DNA from: Methylibium sp. Root1272
GTDB lineage: Bacteria > Pseudomonadota > Gammaproteobacteria > Burkholderiales > Burkholderiaceae_C
NCBI RefSeq assembly: GCF_001425905.1
Contig: NZ_LMDY01000014.1
Span: 62,001-126,000, forward strand
Length of the DNA stretch: 64,000 nt
Direction: 5' to 3'
Shown here: positions 27,239-35,577 of the stretch, piece after piece
How the letters are laid out: each line of letters begins with the position of its first letter
Numbering within the stretch: position 1 is the first letter of the stretch
Notes under the pieces: generated by a model
Database searches by the model: none
What the model saw: only the letters and a program-made list of their open reading frames with translations
Told to the model about the DNA's origin: nothing
Position numbers and translations under genes: made by a program

Positions 27239-28663
27239 TCAGTGGCCCGAGTGGCCGCCCGCGGGCTTGCGCACTTTGACCTCGACGTCCTGCGTCGGCT
27301 TGGCCACTGGCGGCATGGAGCCCGGCCCAGGGCTGGCGTCGGCCTTGAAGCGCGCCGGGTCGGGCAAGGCGCCCGTGAACTCGTAGGCCACCGTGCCCGG
27401 CGGGTGCTGGTACCAACCCGGGTCGCTGTAGTCGCCCCGCTTCTGGTCCTTGCGCACCTTCACAACGCTGAACATGCCGCCCATGCCGACAGCGCCGAAC
27501 GGCCCGGTGCCCGTCATCATGGCAGCGGTGTTGTCGGGCAGCGGCATCTCCATCTCGGTCATGTCCTTCATGCCGCGTTCGCCCATCACCATGTAGTCGG
27601 GGATGAGCTTGGTGATTTGCCGCGCCACGCCGCGGTGGTCCACACCGATCATGGTCGGCACGTCGTGGCCCATCGCGTTCATCGTGTGGTGGCTCTTGTG
27701 GCAGTGGAAGGCCCAGTCGCCCTCCTCGTCGGCGAGGAAGTCCATCTGCCGCATCTGCCCCACCGCGATGTCGGCCGTCACCTCGTACTGGCGGGTGCTC
27801 TTCGGCGTCGGCCCGCCGTCGGTGCCGGTGATCAGGAACTCGTGCCCGTGCAGGTGAATCGGGTGGTTGGTCATCGTCAGGTTGCCCACCCGGATGCGCA
27901 CCTTGTCCATGTGCCTCACCACCAGCGGGTCGATGCCCGGGAAGATGCGGCTGTTCCAGCTCCACAGGTTGAAGTCCAGCATCGTCATGATCTTCGGCGT
28001 GGCAGCGCCGGGGTCAATGTCGTAGGCGTTGAGCAGGAAGCAAAAGTCCCGGTCGACCTCGTCGATCAGCGGGTGCTTGCCCTTCGGGTGCGTGATCCAG
28101 AAGCCCATCATCCCCATCGCCATCTGCACCATCTCGTCGGCATGCGGGTGGTACATGAAGGTGCCGGGCCGGCGCGCCACGAACTCGTAGACGTAGGTCT
28201 TGCCCGGCGGGATGCCCGGCTGGTTCAGGCCGGTCACGCCGTCCATGCCGTTGGGCAGGCGCTGGCCGTGCCAGTGGATGCTGGTGAGCTCGCCCAGCTT
28301 GTTGGTGACGAAGAGGCGCACGCGGTCGCCCTCCACCACCTCGATGGTCGGCCCCGGGCTCTGGCCGTTGTAGCCCCACAGGTGGGCCTTGAAGCCGGGG
28401 CTCATCTCGCGGACCACGGGTTCGGCGACGAGGTGGAACTCCTTGACGCCGTTGTTCATGCGCCAGGGCAGCGTCCAGCCGTTGAGCGTGACGACGGGGT
28501 TGTAGGGGCGCCCGGTGTTGGGCACCAGCGGCGGCATGGTGTCGGGCTTGGTCTGTATGACCGGCTCGGGCAGCGCGGCCATCGCCACCTTGCTGACCGA
28601 GGCGGCGGCGGCCGCTGCGGTGATGGCACCTGCGCCACCGAGCATCTTGCGTCGGGAAAGCAT
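27239..28663 (-). CDS. Multicopper oxidase (Tat-exported copper oxidase)
   Basis: 474 aa periplasmic enzyme, likely a Cu+ oxidase like CueO/CopA. A Tat signal is plain in LSRRKMLGGAGAITAAAAAA. Copper sites: HWHG (130-133), HPHAD (172-176), HPIHLHGHEF (267-276) and HCHKSHHTMNAM (320-331), covering type 1, 2 and 3 copper. A long Met-rich tail follows (MVMGERGMKDMTEMEMPLPD), good for Cu+ capture. It is shorter than PcoA/CopA (~600 aa). ATG 28663 is chosen for AAGGA seven bases upstream; ATG 28678 is possible. It lies 17 nt behind an outer-membrane channel gene. Confidence 0.9.
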   Translation of the reverse strand: MLSRRKMLGGAGAITAAAAAASVSKVAMAALPEPVIQTKPDTMPPLVPNTGRPYNPVVTLNGWTLPWRMNNGVKEFHLVAEPVVREMSPGFKAHLWGYNGQSPGPTIEVVEGDRVRLFVTNKLGELTSIHWHGQRLPNGMDGVTGLNQPGIPPGKTYVYEFVARRPGTFMYHPHADEMVQMAMGMMGFWITHPKGKHPLIDEVDRDFCFLLNAYDIDPGAATPKIMTMLDFNLWSWNSRIFPGIDPLVVRHMDKVRIRVGNLTMTNHPIHLHGHEFLITGTDGGPTPKSTRQYEVTADIAVGQMRQMDFLADEEGDWAFHCHKSHHTMNAMGHDVPTMIGVDHRGVARQITKLIPDYMVMGERGMKDMTEMEMPLPDNTAAMMTGTGPFGAVGMGGMFSVVKVRKDQKRGDYSDPGWYQHPPGTVAYEFTGALPDPARFKADASPGPGSMPPVAKPTQDVEVKVRKPAGGHSGH

Positions 28664-28680
28664 ATGAGAGTCCTTCATGT

Positions 28681-30123
28681 TCAGTGGCCTGCGCCAGCGG
28701 CTTCGGCCGCCATCGCGGGGCCGGCGGCCGCGGCAAGGCTGGGTTTGCCGATCAGCGCCATGTCGAGGTCGGCCTGTGCGATCCAGAAGTCGCGCAGCGC
28801 CTCGATGGAGGCGTTCACGCTGGCGATCTGCGTGCGAGCGTCTGCGAGCAGTTCGAACACGCCGATCAGCATGCCGTTGTAGCGAAGCACGTTCTCCTCG
28901 GCGATGCGCTGATTCAGCGGCACGACTTCGTCGCGGTGGTGCCTTGCGATGTCGTAGGCCGAGCGGTAGCCGGTGTAGGCCTCGCGCACCTCGGAGCGCG
29001 CGTTGATCGCGGTCTCGGCGGCGCGATGCAGCGTCTGCATGTACACCGCCTCGGCACGTGCCACACGCGCACCGCCCCAGTCGAACAGCGGCAACTCGAA
29101 TGCGATCTCCCAGCCGCGTTGGGTCGGCTCTTCGTTCGAGCTGTTGCGCATCACGCCCAGTTCCAGCACGTTGACGAAGCGCGTGGTTTTCGTCAAACCC
29201 AGGTTGCTCGCCGTCTGTTCTGCCGCCTGCTTGGCACCTTGCACGTCCAGCCGCTGCGTCAGAGCCACCTGCTCGACGTCGGGCAGGTCCAGTGGAGATG
29301 GCGGCAGGTCCGGCAGCCGTTCGGGCAAGGCGAAGGCAGTCTGGGTCCCCCAGACGCCGAGCAGACGCACCAGGCGCTCGCGCGTCGAGCGCTGGGCCTG
29401 TTCCGCCCGGGCGAGCTGAAGCGCAGCGTTGGCGTAGAACGATTGTTCCCGGGCACGTTGCAGTTTGTTGAAGTTGCCGACCTGCTCCATGCGCCGGGCC
29501 AGCTCGGCGCTGGCGTCAGCCGCCTGCTTCACCTGCCGCATGTAGCGAACGGTCTCTTCCGCCGCCAGCGCAGTGAAATAGGCTTTGCGCGTGTCGGCGG
29601 CCAGCGACAGCACGTTCATCGCCACGCGCCCCTTCACTTGCTCGAAGCGGCGCGCCTCCATGCGGCCGATCAACGGCATGGCCACCAGGCGCGCCAGGTT
29701 GAAGTGCACGCCGCGCTCGATCTCTCGCTCGTCGCCGCGGCTCGAGCGGCCGAAGCTGAAGCCTGGGTTCGGCAGGCGCCCGGCCTGCACCACCTCGGCC
29801 TCGGTGATGCCGATCTCCTGGAAATCGGCCTGCAGCCCCCGGTTGTTGAGCAGTGCGACCTGAACCGCATCGTCCACCGTCAGTGGCTTGGCCAGCAGCT
29901 CAGCCACACGCTTGGCGATGGTGTCGAGGTCGGCGTCGCCGCGCGCCCAGTGCAGATCCTTGCCGATCCGTTCCTTGGTGGTCCGTTCGACAGCACTGAA
30001 CCCACCGTCGGCGCCGAAGCTCGCGCAGCCCCCCAACACCACCGCGCTGGCGACAAGCGCCAGCACGCGGAGGCCGCGAACGCCGCGCCCTGCGGGCGCT
30101 AGACCTTGAATGTCATGGCTCAT
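28681..30123 (-). CDS. TolC-family outer-membrane lipoprotein channel (CusC-like)
   Basis: 480 aa. Lipoprotein signal with lipobox VVLGGC (Cys about residue 30), then two TolC-type repeats: LTVDDAVQVALLNNRGLQAD with VVQAGRLPNPGFSFGRSSRG, and later VARAEAVYMQTLHRAAETAI. It makes an outer-membrane duct. Unusually, its operon has no RND pump or adaptor; it is followed by the oxidase, cupredoxin, DUF411 and CusF. It may borrow CusA/CusB encoded at 35531-40347 or carry out oxidised copper by another route (inference). The ATG at 30123 is set by the lipoprotein signal. Confidence 0.82.
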   Translation of the reverse strand: MSHDIQGLAPAGRGVRGLRVLALVASAVVLGGCASFGADGGFSAVERTTKERIGKDLHWARGDADLDTIAKRVAELLAKPLTVDDAVQVALLNNRGLQADFQEIGITEAEVVQAGRLPNPGFSFGRSSRGDEREIERGVHFNLARLVAMPLIGRMEARRFEQVKGRVAMNVLSLAADTRKAYFTALAAEETVRYMRQVKQAADASAELARRMEQVGNFNKLQRAREQSFYANAALQLARAEQAQRSTRERLVRLLGVWGTQTAFALPERLPDLPPSPLDLPDVEQVALTQRLDVQGAKQAAEQTASNLGLTKTTRFVNVLELGVMRNSSNEEPTQRGWEIAFELPLFDWGGARVARAEAVYMQTLHRAAETAINARSEVREAYTGYRSAYDIARHHRDEVVPLNQRIAEENVLRYNGMLIGVFELLADARTQIASVNASIEALRDFWIAQADLDMALIGKPSLAAAAGPAMAAEAAGAGH

Positions 30124-30134
30124 CGTGCGGCCTC

Positions 30135-30518
30135 TCAGTGCTTGTGGCCGGAATGGCCCGCGGGCATCGGCGGGGCGGCTAGCGCCGGCGTTGACGCGGG
30201 AGCCTGTGAGGGTGCCGCCGGCTTCTCCGCCGCGGTGGGATCGGGTTGCTGCGCCTCGCGCGCGTAGACCCGCCAGCCGCCGATGCGGGCCACGGCATCG
30301 TTGGCCTCGCGCCAGGCCACGGGCTTGTCGTCGCCGATGCGACGGAACTGTGCGAACGATGACTCGTAACGCACCGAAGGCACGTGGGCTCTCGGGTCCA
30401 GCGGATCGGGGCGTGTGGGGGCGGGCGACTGCGCGTGGACCTGCGCGGCCAGCAATAACGTGAGCAGAAGGCTCGGCAAGGCGCACGGGCTGCGCCGGCG
30501 CATGGGGATTGGGACCAT
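30135..30518 (-). CDS. Small hypothetical periplasmic protein of the copper operon
   Basis: 127 aa, exported: basic start PMRRRSPCALP, hydrophobic LLLTLLLAAQVHAQ, mature body with DPRAHVPSVRYESSFAQFRR and ARIGGWRVYAREAQQ, and a Pro/Ala-rich tail ending HSGHKH, a likely metal-binding patch. AGGA five bases before ATG 30518 fixes the start. It lies 109 nt after the small Cys protein and 11 nt before the outer-membrane channel. I have seen this type of gene ahead of copper oxidase/TolC operons but know no function. Confidence 0.65.
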   Translation of the reverse strand: MVPIPMRRRSPCALPSLLLTLLLAAQVHAQSPAPTRPDPLDPRAHVPSVRYESSFAQFRRIGDDKPVAWREANDAVARIGGWRVYAREAQQPDPTAAEKPAAPSQAPASTPALAAPPMPAGHSGHKH

Positions 30519-30627
30519 GGAATCCTCGTGTGAACGTCTGGAGACGTCCCTGTCGCAGGCGCGGCGGGGACGGAACAGGACCTGGCTCGAGGCCGCGCGT
30601 CAATGCACGCGCGTCAACCCGAGCCGG

Positions 30628-31062
30628 TTACACGAGGACGTTTCGAGGGGGGCGGTCCGGCCCGTCGGCGGCGAAGGCGTCGACGGTGGGCACGACGGTG
30701 GTGAACACCGTCGGCGCTGCTTCGGTGGCCGGAACGACCGGCACCGTGGTCAGGATGGCACCCAGCGAGCAGCAGGAAGCGCAGACGCTGCACTTCTGCT
30801 TGGCAGCTTGGCTGGCCTTCAGCATGGATGAAGCGTCGTCGGAGAAAGCGGCTTCGGCCGCCATGCCCGCCTCGAGGCTGTTTGCGGCTACGGCGACGCT
30901 GTGATGAGAGTGCTCCGAGCCCGAGGCGGTAACCGCAGTACGGGCTTGCCCGCCGCCGTGGTGCGCGGGACCGCAGAACGCCATGGTCGCGGCAGACGCC
31001 CCTTGCACCGGAAGCGCAAGGACGATCAGCCAGACCAACAGCGTTCGGACGAACACACTCAT
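30628..31062 (-). CDS. CopL-like secreted Cys/His protein heading the copper operon
   Basis: 144 aa, first gene of the oxidase operon. Signal peptide VRTLLVWLIVLALPVQGASA, then MAFCGPAHHGGG, HSHHS, the cysteine cluster QKCSVCASCCSLGAIL and a C-terminal DGPDRPPRN. Position, size, one Cys just after the signal, a central Cys cluster and the Pro-Arg tail match the layout of CzcI and of the 41718 protein. CopL of Xanthomonas is a comparable small metal-motif protein needed for copper induction of the following genes. Role here inferred. Confidence 0.65.
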   Translation of the reverse strand: MSVFVRTLLVWLIVLALPVQGASAATMAFCGPAHHGGGQARTAVTASGSEHSHHSVAVAANSLEAGMAAEAAFSDDASSMLKASQAAKQKCSVCASCCSLGAILTTVPVVPATEAAPTVFTTVVPTVDAFAADGPDRPPRNVLV

Positions 31063-31178
31063 GCCCGAAGTCTACTGTGCCCGCCCGGTCGGGGTGTTCC
31101 CGATCGGACCAAGCCCTGCACGACAAACCGGCATCCCTGGTGAGGCGCCATGCGCGGATGCGTGAGCCTGCTCATGCA

Positions 31179-31604
31179 TTACCCCTCCCCCTGGGCAGTA
31201 GCCACCACTGCTGTGCGCCCCTCCGGCAGAAGGCGCGCTCCAAGCGCGCGCTGCAGCCCCACTACCTGCTGCTGCTGACCTGTCAAAGCCACAGACATTC
31301 CGATCTCGGCGCGCTGCGCCGAACGCTGCGCATCCAACAGTTCCAGCAGGTCGGTGCCGCCGGCCTCGAAGCGCTTGCGCGCGAGCTGCTCGGCCACGAC
31401 GGCCTGGCGTGCCTGTTCCTGCAGGGATGCCAGGCGCAGCTGCCCCTGCCGCATCTGGGCCAGCGCGCTCTCCACCTCTTCCGTGGCCAGCAGCACGCGC
31501 TGCCGGTAGGCCAGCAGGGCCTCGCGCTCGCCGGCGCGGAAGGCCTGCAGACGGGCATCGACGCGCGCGTGGTCGAACACCGGGACGGAAACGCTCGGCA
31601 CCAC
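31179..31604 (-). pseudogene. C-terminal fragment of a NodT-type outer-membrane factor
   Basis: The 141 codons start abruptly at the membrane strand VSVPVFDHARVDARLQAF and run through VLLATEEVESALAQMRQGQL, RFEAGGTDLLELLDAQRS and QQVVGLQRALGARLLPEG, which is the last third of an RND outer-membrane factor. No signal peptide or first repeat is present. The break at about 31604 abuts a copZ tail fragment on the other strand. It does not match either complete channel gene here closely, so it came from another efflux operon. Confidence 0.75.
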
Positions 31605-31607
31605 TAA

Positions 31608-31690
31608 CCACGACGCCGGTGCCGGTTCAGGCCACCACCGTGGTGGCAGAGCCCGTCAAGACGGGCAACTGCTGCGGGTGCCGCGGCTGA
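31608..31690 (+). pseudogene. 3' fragment of a copZ-like gene
   Basis: Plus-strand codons read TPVPVQATTVVAEPVKTGN followed by CCGCRG and a stop, the counterpart of the CopZ tail [19 protein letters not shown] + CCGCR at 21947. The heavy-metal domain itself is missing. It adjoins the truncated outer-membrane factor, marking a recombination point. Confidence 0.65.
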
Positions 31691-31778
31691 AGAGGCCGTG
31701 CAGAAGACCTTGAGGCAGGTCAAGTCCGCAGGGCCGGTGCAGTGCGCATACTGGTCAACGAAATCCTAGGAGGTCATC

Positions 31779-32192
31779 ATGAAAGTCGCCCTGGCAGTAC
31801 TTGGCACCTCGTTCGTGCTGGCCGGTTGTGCCGCCGGCCCCAAGGAACCGGACCACGCAGCCCATCACCCGCCAGGCGCCGCAACGGCCGGTCCCGCGTC
31901 AACGACGCCCGGACAAATGGACTCGATGATGAAGTCGATGCAGGAGATGCACGACCGGATGATGGCCGCCAAGACCCCGGATGAGCGAACGAGGCTGATG
32001 CAGGAGCACATGAAGCTCATGCAGGACCACATGGCCATGATGGGCCGAATGCGCGGCGGCAAGGGTGGGATGGGGATGGGTGGCGGCATGCCGATGAGCC
32101 CCGAGATGATGGGCAAGCGCATGGACATGATGGAAATGATGATGAAGATGATGATGGACCGCGAGGCGATGAAGGCGCCAGCGGCCAGGTAG
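31779..32192 (+). CDS. Met-rich lipoprotein
   Basis: 137 aa. Lipoprotein signal VALAVLGTSFVLAGC (lipobox LAGC, Cys about residue 17), then HAAHHPPG and a strongly Met-rich helix: MDSMMKSMQEMHDRMMAAKT, MQEHMKLMQDHMAMMGRM, MGMGGGMPMSPEMMGKRMDM. Over 30 Met residues make it a probable Cu+/Ag+ binder at the outer membrane. An excellent ribosome site, TAGGAGGT, sits just before ATG 31779, so high expression is likely. First of a plus-strand group leading to the second Cu-ATPase. Confidence 0.72.
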   Translation: MKVALAVLGTSFVLAGCAAGPKEPDHAAHHPPGAATAGPASTTPGQMDSMMKSMQEMHDRMMAAKTPDERTRLMQEHMKLMQDHMAMMGRMRGGKGGMGMGGGMPMSPEMMGKRMDMMEMMMKMMMDREAMKAPAAR

Positions 32193-32205
32193 GTCGAGGC
32201 GGGTC

Positions 32206-32442
32206 ATGCATCCCCAGGACCCCACTCCACCGTCGCGCTGGCGTTCGCCGTTGGGCATCTTCATGCTCGTCGCGGGCGCGGTCGGCATCTACTACCTGCT
32301 CACCGAGCATCTGACGCACGTGACGCAGGCCATCCCTTACCTGGTCCTGCTGGCATGCCCGCTGATGCACTTCTTCCATGGGCACGGGCACCATGGCCAC
32401 CGCGACCACGGGCAGCCCAAGGACCGCACACCGCCGCCATGA
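32206..32442 (+). CDS. DUF2933-family small membrane protein
   Basis: 78 aa. One to two hydrophobic segments (LGIFMLVAGAVGIYYLLTEH, AIPYLVLLACPLMHFF) followed by a His-rich end HGHGHHGHRDHGQ. The pattern LLACPLMHFFHGHGHHGH is the DUF2933 signature; the family sits next to copper or silver ATPases and its role is unknown. Located 13 nt after the Met-rich lipoprotein. The Cys-Pro in the membrane and the His tail suggest metal contact. Confidence 0.8.
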   Translation: MHPQDPTPPSRWRSPLGIFMLVAGAVGIYYLLTEHLTHVTQAIPYLVLLACPLMHFFHGHGHHGHRDHGQPKDRTPPP

Positions 32443-32494
32443 CATGAAGCTCGGGCCTCGCGGTCACGTGAAGGCCGCCGAGCTGCTCTAGGGG

Positions 32495-32854
32495 ATGGGA
32501 GCCATCGTTCTGGGCGCTGGCGCAGCGTTGATGCTGCCGGAGTGGCTCCACGCCTATGCCCTGCCGCTGCTGGCTGGTGGGGCATTCGTCCACGGCCTCG
32601 GCATGACCCTGAAGGTCCGCCTCGAACTTCGGGACGGCCCACCCCTCTGGTGGGAGCGGGCATTGTTCTGGCTATGCTGGCTTGGCCTGGCCGCGCTCGG
32701 CCTGTGGATTGCAGTCGTCTTCGCCGCTCGATGGCGCGCCCTTGACCTTCCCACCGGGACAAGGTCGAGACTGCCAGCAACAACAGGAGAGCGCCATGCC
32801 CGACCGCAGCAGCACGACCCACGATCACGCGCATCACGCCCATCACGCGCATGA
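32495..32854 (+). CDS. Small membrane protein, probably 5'-truncated by a stop codon
   Basis: 119 aa as read from ATG 32495, with helices [38 protein letters not shown] and [20 protein letters not shown]. Upstream, in the same frame, ATG 32444 starts MKLGPRGHVKAAELL, then TAG at 32489-32491, then GMGAIVLG. The upstream peptide looks like a natural N-terminus, so a CAG-to-TAG change is likely. The last 35 residues overlap the start of the ATPase gene and are low in complexity. Either a short functional form starts at 32495 or the gene is inactive. Confidence 0.5.
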   Translation: MGAIVLGAGAALMLPEWLHAYALPLLAGGAFVHGLGMTLKVRLELRDGPPLWWERALFWLCWLGLAALGLWIAVVFAARWRALDLPTGTRSRLPATTGERHARPQQHDPRSRASRPSRA

Positions 32855-35111
32855 GGCCGAGGGCACCCACGTGATGCCCGACGGCACGGTGATGAAGGGC
32901 GGACACCCCGACCACGCGGCGCACGGCCACCACGACCACGGGCATCACGTCCACACACGGTCGCAGCCGAAGCCCGTCCCTGGAGGCGACCCAGGCCAGG
33001 TCGAGTACACCTGCCCGATGCATCCGCAGGTGCGCCAGATGGGACCGGGGAGCTGCCCCATCTGCGGCATGGCGCTCGAGCCCGTGCTGGCGACGGCCGA
33101 TCAAGGCGAGAGCCCCGAGCTGCGCGACATGACGAAGCGCTTCTGGATCGGCACCGCGCTGACCGTGCCGGTCTTTGCGCTGGAGATGGGCGGCCACCTG
33201 ACGAACCTGAGTCACGTGCTCGGCCAGCAGATGTCGAACTTGATCCAGCTGCTGCTGGGCACGCCGGTGGTGCTGTGGGCGGGCTGGCCCTTCTTCGTGC
33301 GCGCCGTCGCGTCGGTGAAGAACCGCAGCCTCAACATGTTCTCGCTCATCGCGCTGGGCACGGGTGCGGCCTGGCTCTACAGCATCGTCGGGACGGTGGC
33401 GCCGCAGCTGTTCCCCGCGAACCTGCGCATGGCCGATGGCGCCGTCGCGATCTACTTCGAGGCGGCGGCGGTGATCACCGTGCTCGTGCTGCTCGGCCAG
33501 GTGCTGGAGCTACGCGCACGGGAGAAGACCTCGGGCGCCATCAAGGCCCTGCTGGGCTTAGCGCCGAAGACGGCGGTGAAGGTGAAGGCCGACGGCAGCG
33601 ACGAGACCGTCCAGGTCGACGCCATCCAGGTCAGCGACCTGCTGCGCGTGCGCCCCGGCGAAAAGGTGGCGGTCGACGGCGAACTCACCGAGGGCAAGGG
33701 CAACGTCGACGAGTCGATGGTGACCGGCGAGCCGATTCCGGTAGCCAAGACTGTCGGCTCCAAGGTCACCGCCGGCACGCTGAACCAGACCGGCGGCTTC
33801 GTGATGCGTGCCGAGAAGGTCGGCGCCGACACCCTGCTGTCGCAGATCGTGCACATGGTCGCGGCCGCCCAGCGCAGCCGGGCCCCCATCCAGCGCATGG
33901 CCGACGAGGTGGCCGGCTGGTTCGTCCCCGTCGTGATCGGCGTGGCCGCACTGACCTTCGTCGCGTGGCTGGTCTGGGGGCCGTCGCCCGCGTTCAGCTA
34001 CGCGCTGATCACCGCGGTGGCCGTGCTGATCATCGCCTGCCCCTGTGCGTTGGGGCTGGCCACGCCGATGTCGATCATGGTCGGTGTCGGCCGCGGCGCG
34101 CAGCACGGCGTACTCATCCGCGACGCTGAGGCACTCGAACGCATGGAGAAGGTCGACACGCTGGTCGTCGACAAGACCGGGACGCTGACCGAGGGCCGGC
34201 CCAAGGTCGTCCACATCGAACCCACGCCGGGCTTCACCGCCGACGCCGTGCTGCAGAAGCTCGCGAGCGTCGAGCGTGCCAGCGAGCATCCGCTGGCGAT
34301 GGCCATCGTGATGGACGCGCAGGAGCGCAAGCTGCCGCTGTCGCCCGTCACGGACTTCGACTCGCCCGTCGGCAAGGGTGTCATCGGCACTGTCGAGGGT
34401 CAGGTCATCGTTTCGGGCAGCGCGAAGTTCCTGGCCGAGCACGGCGTCGACACGGCGAACCAGGTTGCCGCCGCGGAGGCGCAGCGCCAGAAGGCAGCGA
34501 CGGTCATCTTCGTCGGCGTGGGCGGCGCGCTGGCGGGCTTCGTGGCGATTGCCGACCCGATCAAGGCGACGACGGGCCAGGCCCTGCGGGCGCTCAAGGC
34601 CGCGGGCGTGCGCATCGTCATGCTGACCGGCGACGGCAAGACCACGGCCGAGGCAGTCGGCCGCGAACTCGGCATCGACGAGGTGGTGGCCGAGGTCTTC
34701 CCCGAGGACAAGGCCTCGGTCGTGCAGCGGCTGAAGGCCGAGGGCCGCGTGGTCGCGATGGCCGGCGATGGCGTGAACGATGCGCCCGCGCTGGCCGCAG
34801 CCGACGTCGGCATCGCGATGGGCACCGGCACCGACGTGGCGATGGAGAGTTCGGGCATCACCCTGCTCCAGGGCGACCTGATGGGCATCGTGCGGGCGCG
34901 CACGCTGTCGCACGCGACGATGAAGAACATTCGGCAGAACCTGTTCCTGAGCTTCGCCTACAACGTGGCCGGCATTCCGCTCGCCGCCGGCGTGCTGTAC
35001 CCCTTCTTCGGGCTGCTGCTGTCCCCGGTGGTCGCCGCGGCGGCGATGGCGCTGTCGTCGGTCAGCGTGATCGGCAACGCCCTGCGCCTGCGGACGGCGA
35101 AGGTGGACTGA
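32796..35111 (+). CDS. Cu+ P-type ATPase with His-rich and YHS-like N-terminus (CopF/SilP type)
   Basis: 771 aa. Instead of CxxC domains it has a His-rich N-terminus ([24 protein letters not shown]) and the metal domain [20 protein letters not shown] + GMALEP. Core: TGEP, CPC in [37 protein letters not shown]7 YN ([11 protein letters not shown]) and TM8 MALSSVSV give Cu+ (or Ag+) type. AGGAGA before ATG 32796 sets the start. It differs from CopA in its N-terminus, as seen in paired copper ATPases where one serves high-level resistance. The dsbA fragment begins 23 nt after its stop. Confidence 0.9.
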   Translation: MPDRSSTTHDHAHHAHHAHEAEGTHVMPDGTVMKGGHPDHAAHGHHDHGHHVHTRSQPKPVPGGDPGQVEYTCPMHPQVRQMGPGSCPICGMALEPVLATADQGESPELRDMTKRFWIGTALTVPVFALEMGGHLTNLSHVLGQQMSNLIQLLLGTPVVLWAGWPFFVRAVASVKNRSLNMFSLIALGTGAAWLYSIVGTVAPQLFPANLRMADGAVAIYFEAAAVITVLVLLGQVLELRAREKTSGAIKALLGLAPKTAVKVKADGSDETVQVDAIQVSDLLRVRPGEKVAVDGELTEGKGNVDESMVTGEPIPVAKTVGSKVTAGTLNQTGGFVMRAEKVGADTLLSQIVHMVAAAQRSRAPIQRMADEVAGWFVPVVIGVAALTFVAWLVWGPSPAFSYALITAVAVLIIACPCALGLATPMSIMVGVGRGAQHGVLIRDAEALERMEKVDTLVVDKTGTLTEGRPKVVHIEPTPGFTADAVLQKLASVERASEHPLAMAIVMDAQERKLPLSPVTDFDSPVGKGVIGTVEGQVIVSGSAKFLAEHGVDTANQVAAAEAQRQKAATVIFVGVGGALAGFVAIADPIKATTGQALRALKAAGVRIVMLTGDGKTTAEAVGRELGIDEVVAEVFPEDKASVVQRLKAEGRVVAMAGDGVNDAPALAAADVGIAMGTGTDVAMESSGITLLQGDLMGIVRARTLSHATMKNIRQNLFLSFAYNVAGIPLAAGVLYPFFGLLLSPVVAAAAMALSSVSVIGNALRLRTAKVD

Positions 35112-35133
35112 CGGCAGCGGGGCTACAGCCGGC

Positions 35134-35487
35134 CAGGGCTCCGACCAGGTGGTGACGCTGCTCGAAGCGGCCAAACGCCAGGGCCAGTATTAGCCGCTGC
35201 TGGAAGCGGTGCTGCAGGCGCAGCCGACCTGGGCCGACCACGGGCGCCCGAACCCCGACCTCACATTCGAGATCGCGAAGTCCGCCGGCCTGGATATCGA
35301 GCGGGCGCGGGAGGACATGGCCCGGCCCGAGAAGCAGGCGCTGCTGGCTCACGATGTCGAGGACCTCACCGCCCTGCAGGTGAGCCGGACGCCTACCTTC
35401 TTCGTCAACGGCTGCAGCCTGCCCAGCTTTGGGCCGGACCAGCTCGCCGCCCTCGTGGCAGAGGAAGTTGCGAAGGCGAAGCGATAG
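35134..35487 (+). pseudogene. Truncated dsbA copy (3' part) with an internal stop
   Basis: Copy of 19787-20141. It begins at GGSDQ-equivalent codons, after the CETC active site, so the catalytic cysteines are absent. A TAG at 35191-35193 replaces the CAG of KYQPVLEA. The last 92 codons are open (QPTWADHGRPNPDLTFEIAK ... FFVNGCSLPSFGP), with Arg to Cys in the loop. Non-functional. It belongs to direct repeat B. Confidence 0.85.
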
Positions 35488-35577
35488 GCCGACGGCGGCT
35501 GGTGATCCGGCAGCCCACCGCCGGTCGTACTCACGCCGCTGACGTCACCGGGTCCGGCATCGAGGCATCGCCGCGAT
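35134..35577 (+). repeat. Direct repeat B, right copy (dsbA 3' part plus cusA tail)
   Basis: Same-orientation partner of 19787-20219, 15.35 kb apart. It joins the truncated dsbA to the intact 3' end of cusA on the opposite strand. Confidence 0.85.

Noticed and set aside
26658-27965. Upstream extension of the DUF411 frame
   Set aside because: It runs antiparallel in frame to the cupredoxin and oxidase genes; the exported DUF411 protein starts at 26657 with a signal peptide.
30124-30603. 160-residue upstream extension of the TolC-type lipoprotein
   Set aside because: The lipoprotein signal starts at 30123; the extension overlaps a separate small exported protein and would bury the signal.
35209-35487. 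A short independent thioredoxin-like gene
   Set aside because: It is the 3' part of a dsbA copy lacking the CxxC site, preceded by an in-frame TAG and more dsbA-like codons.
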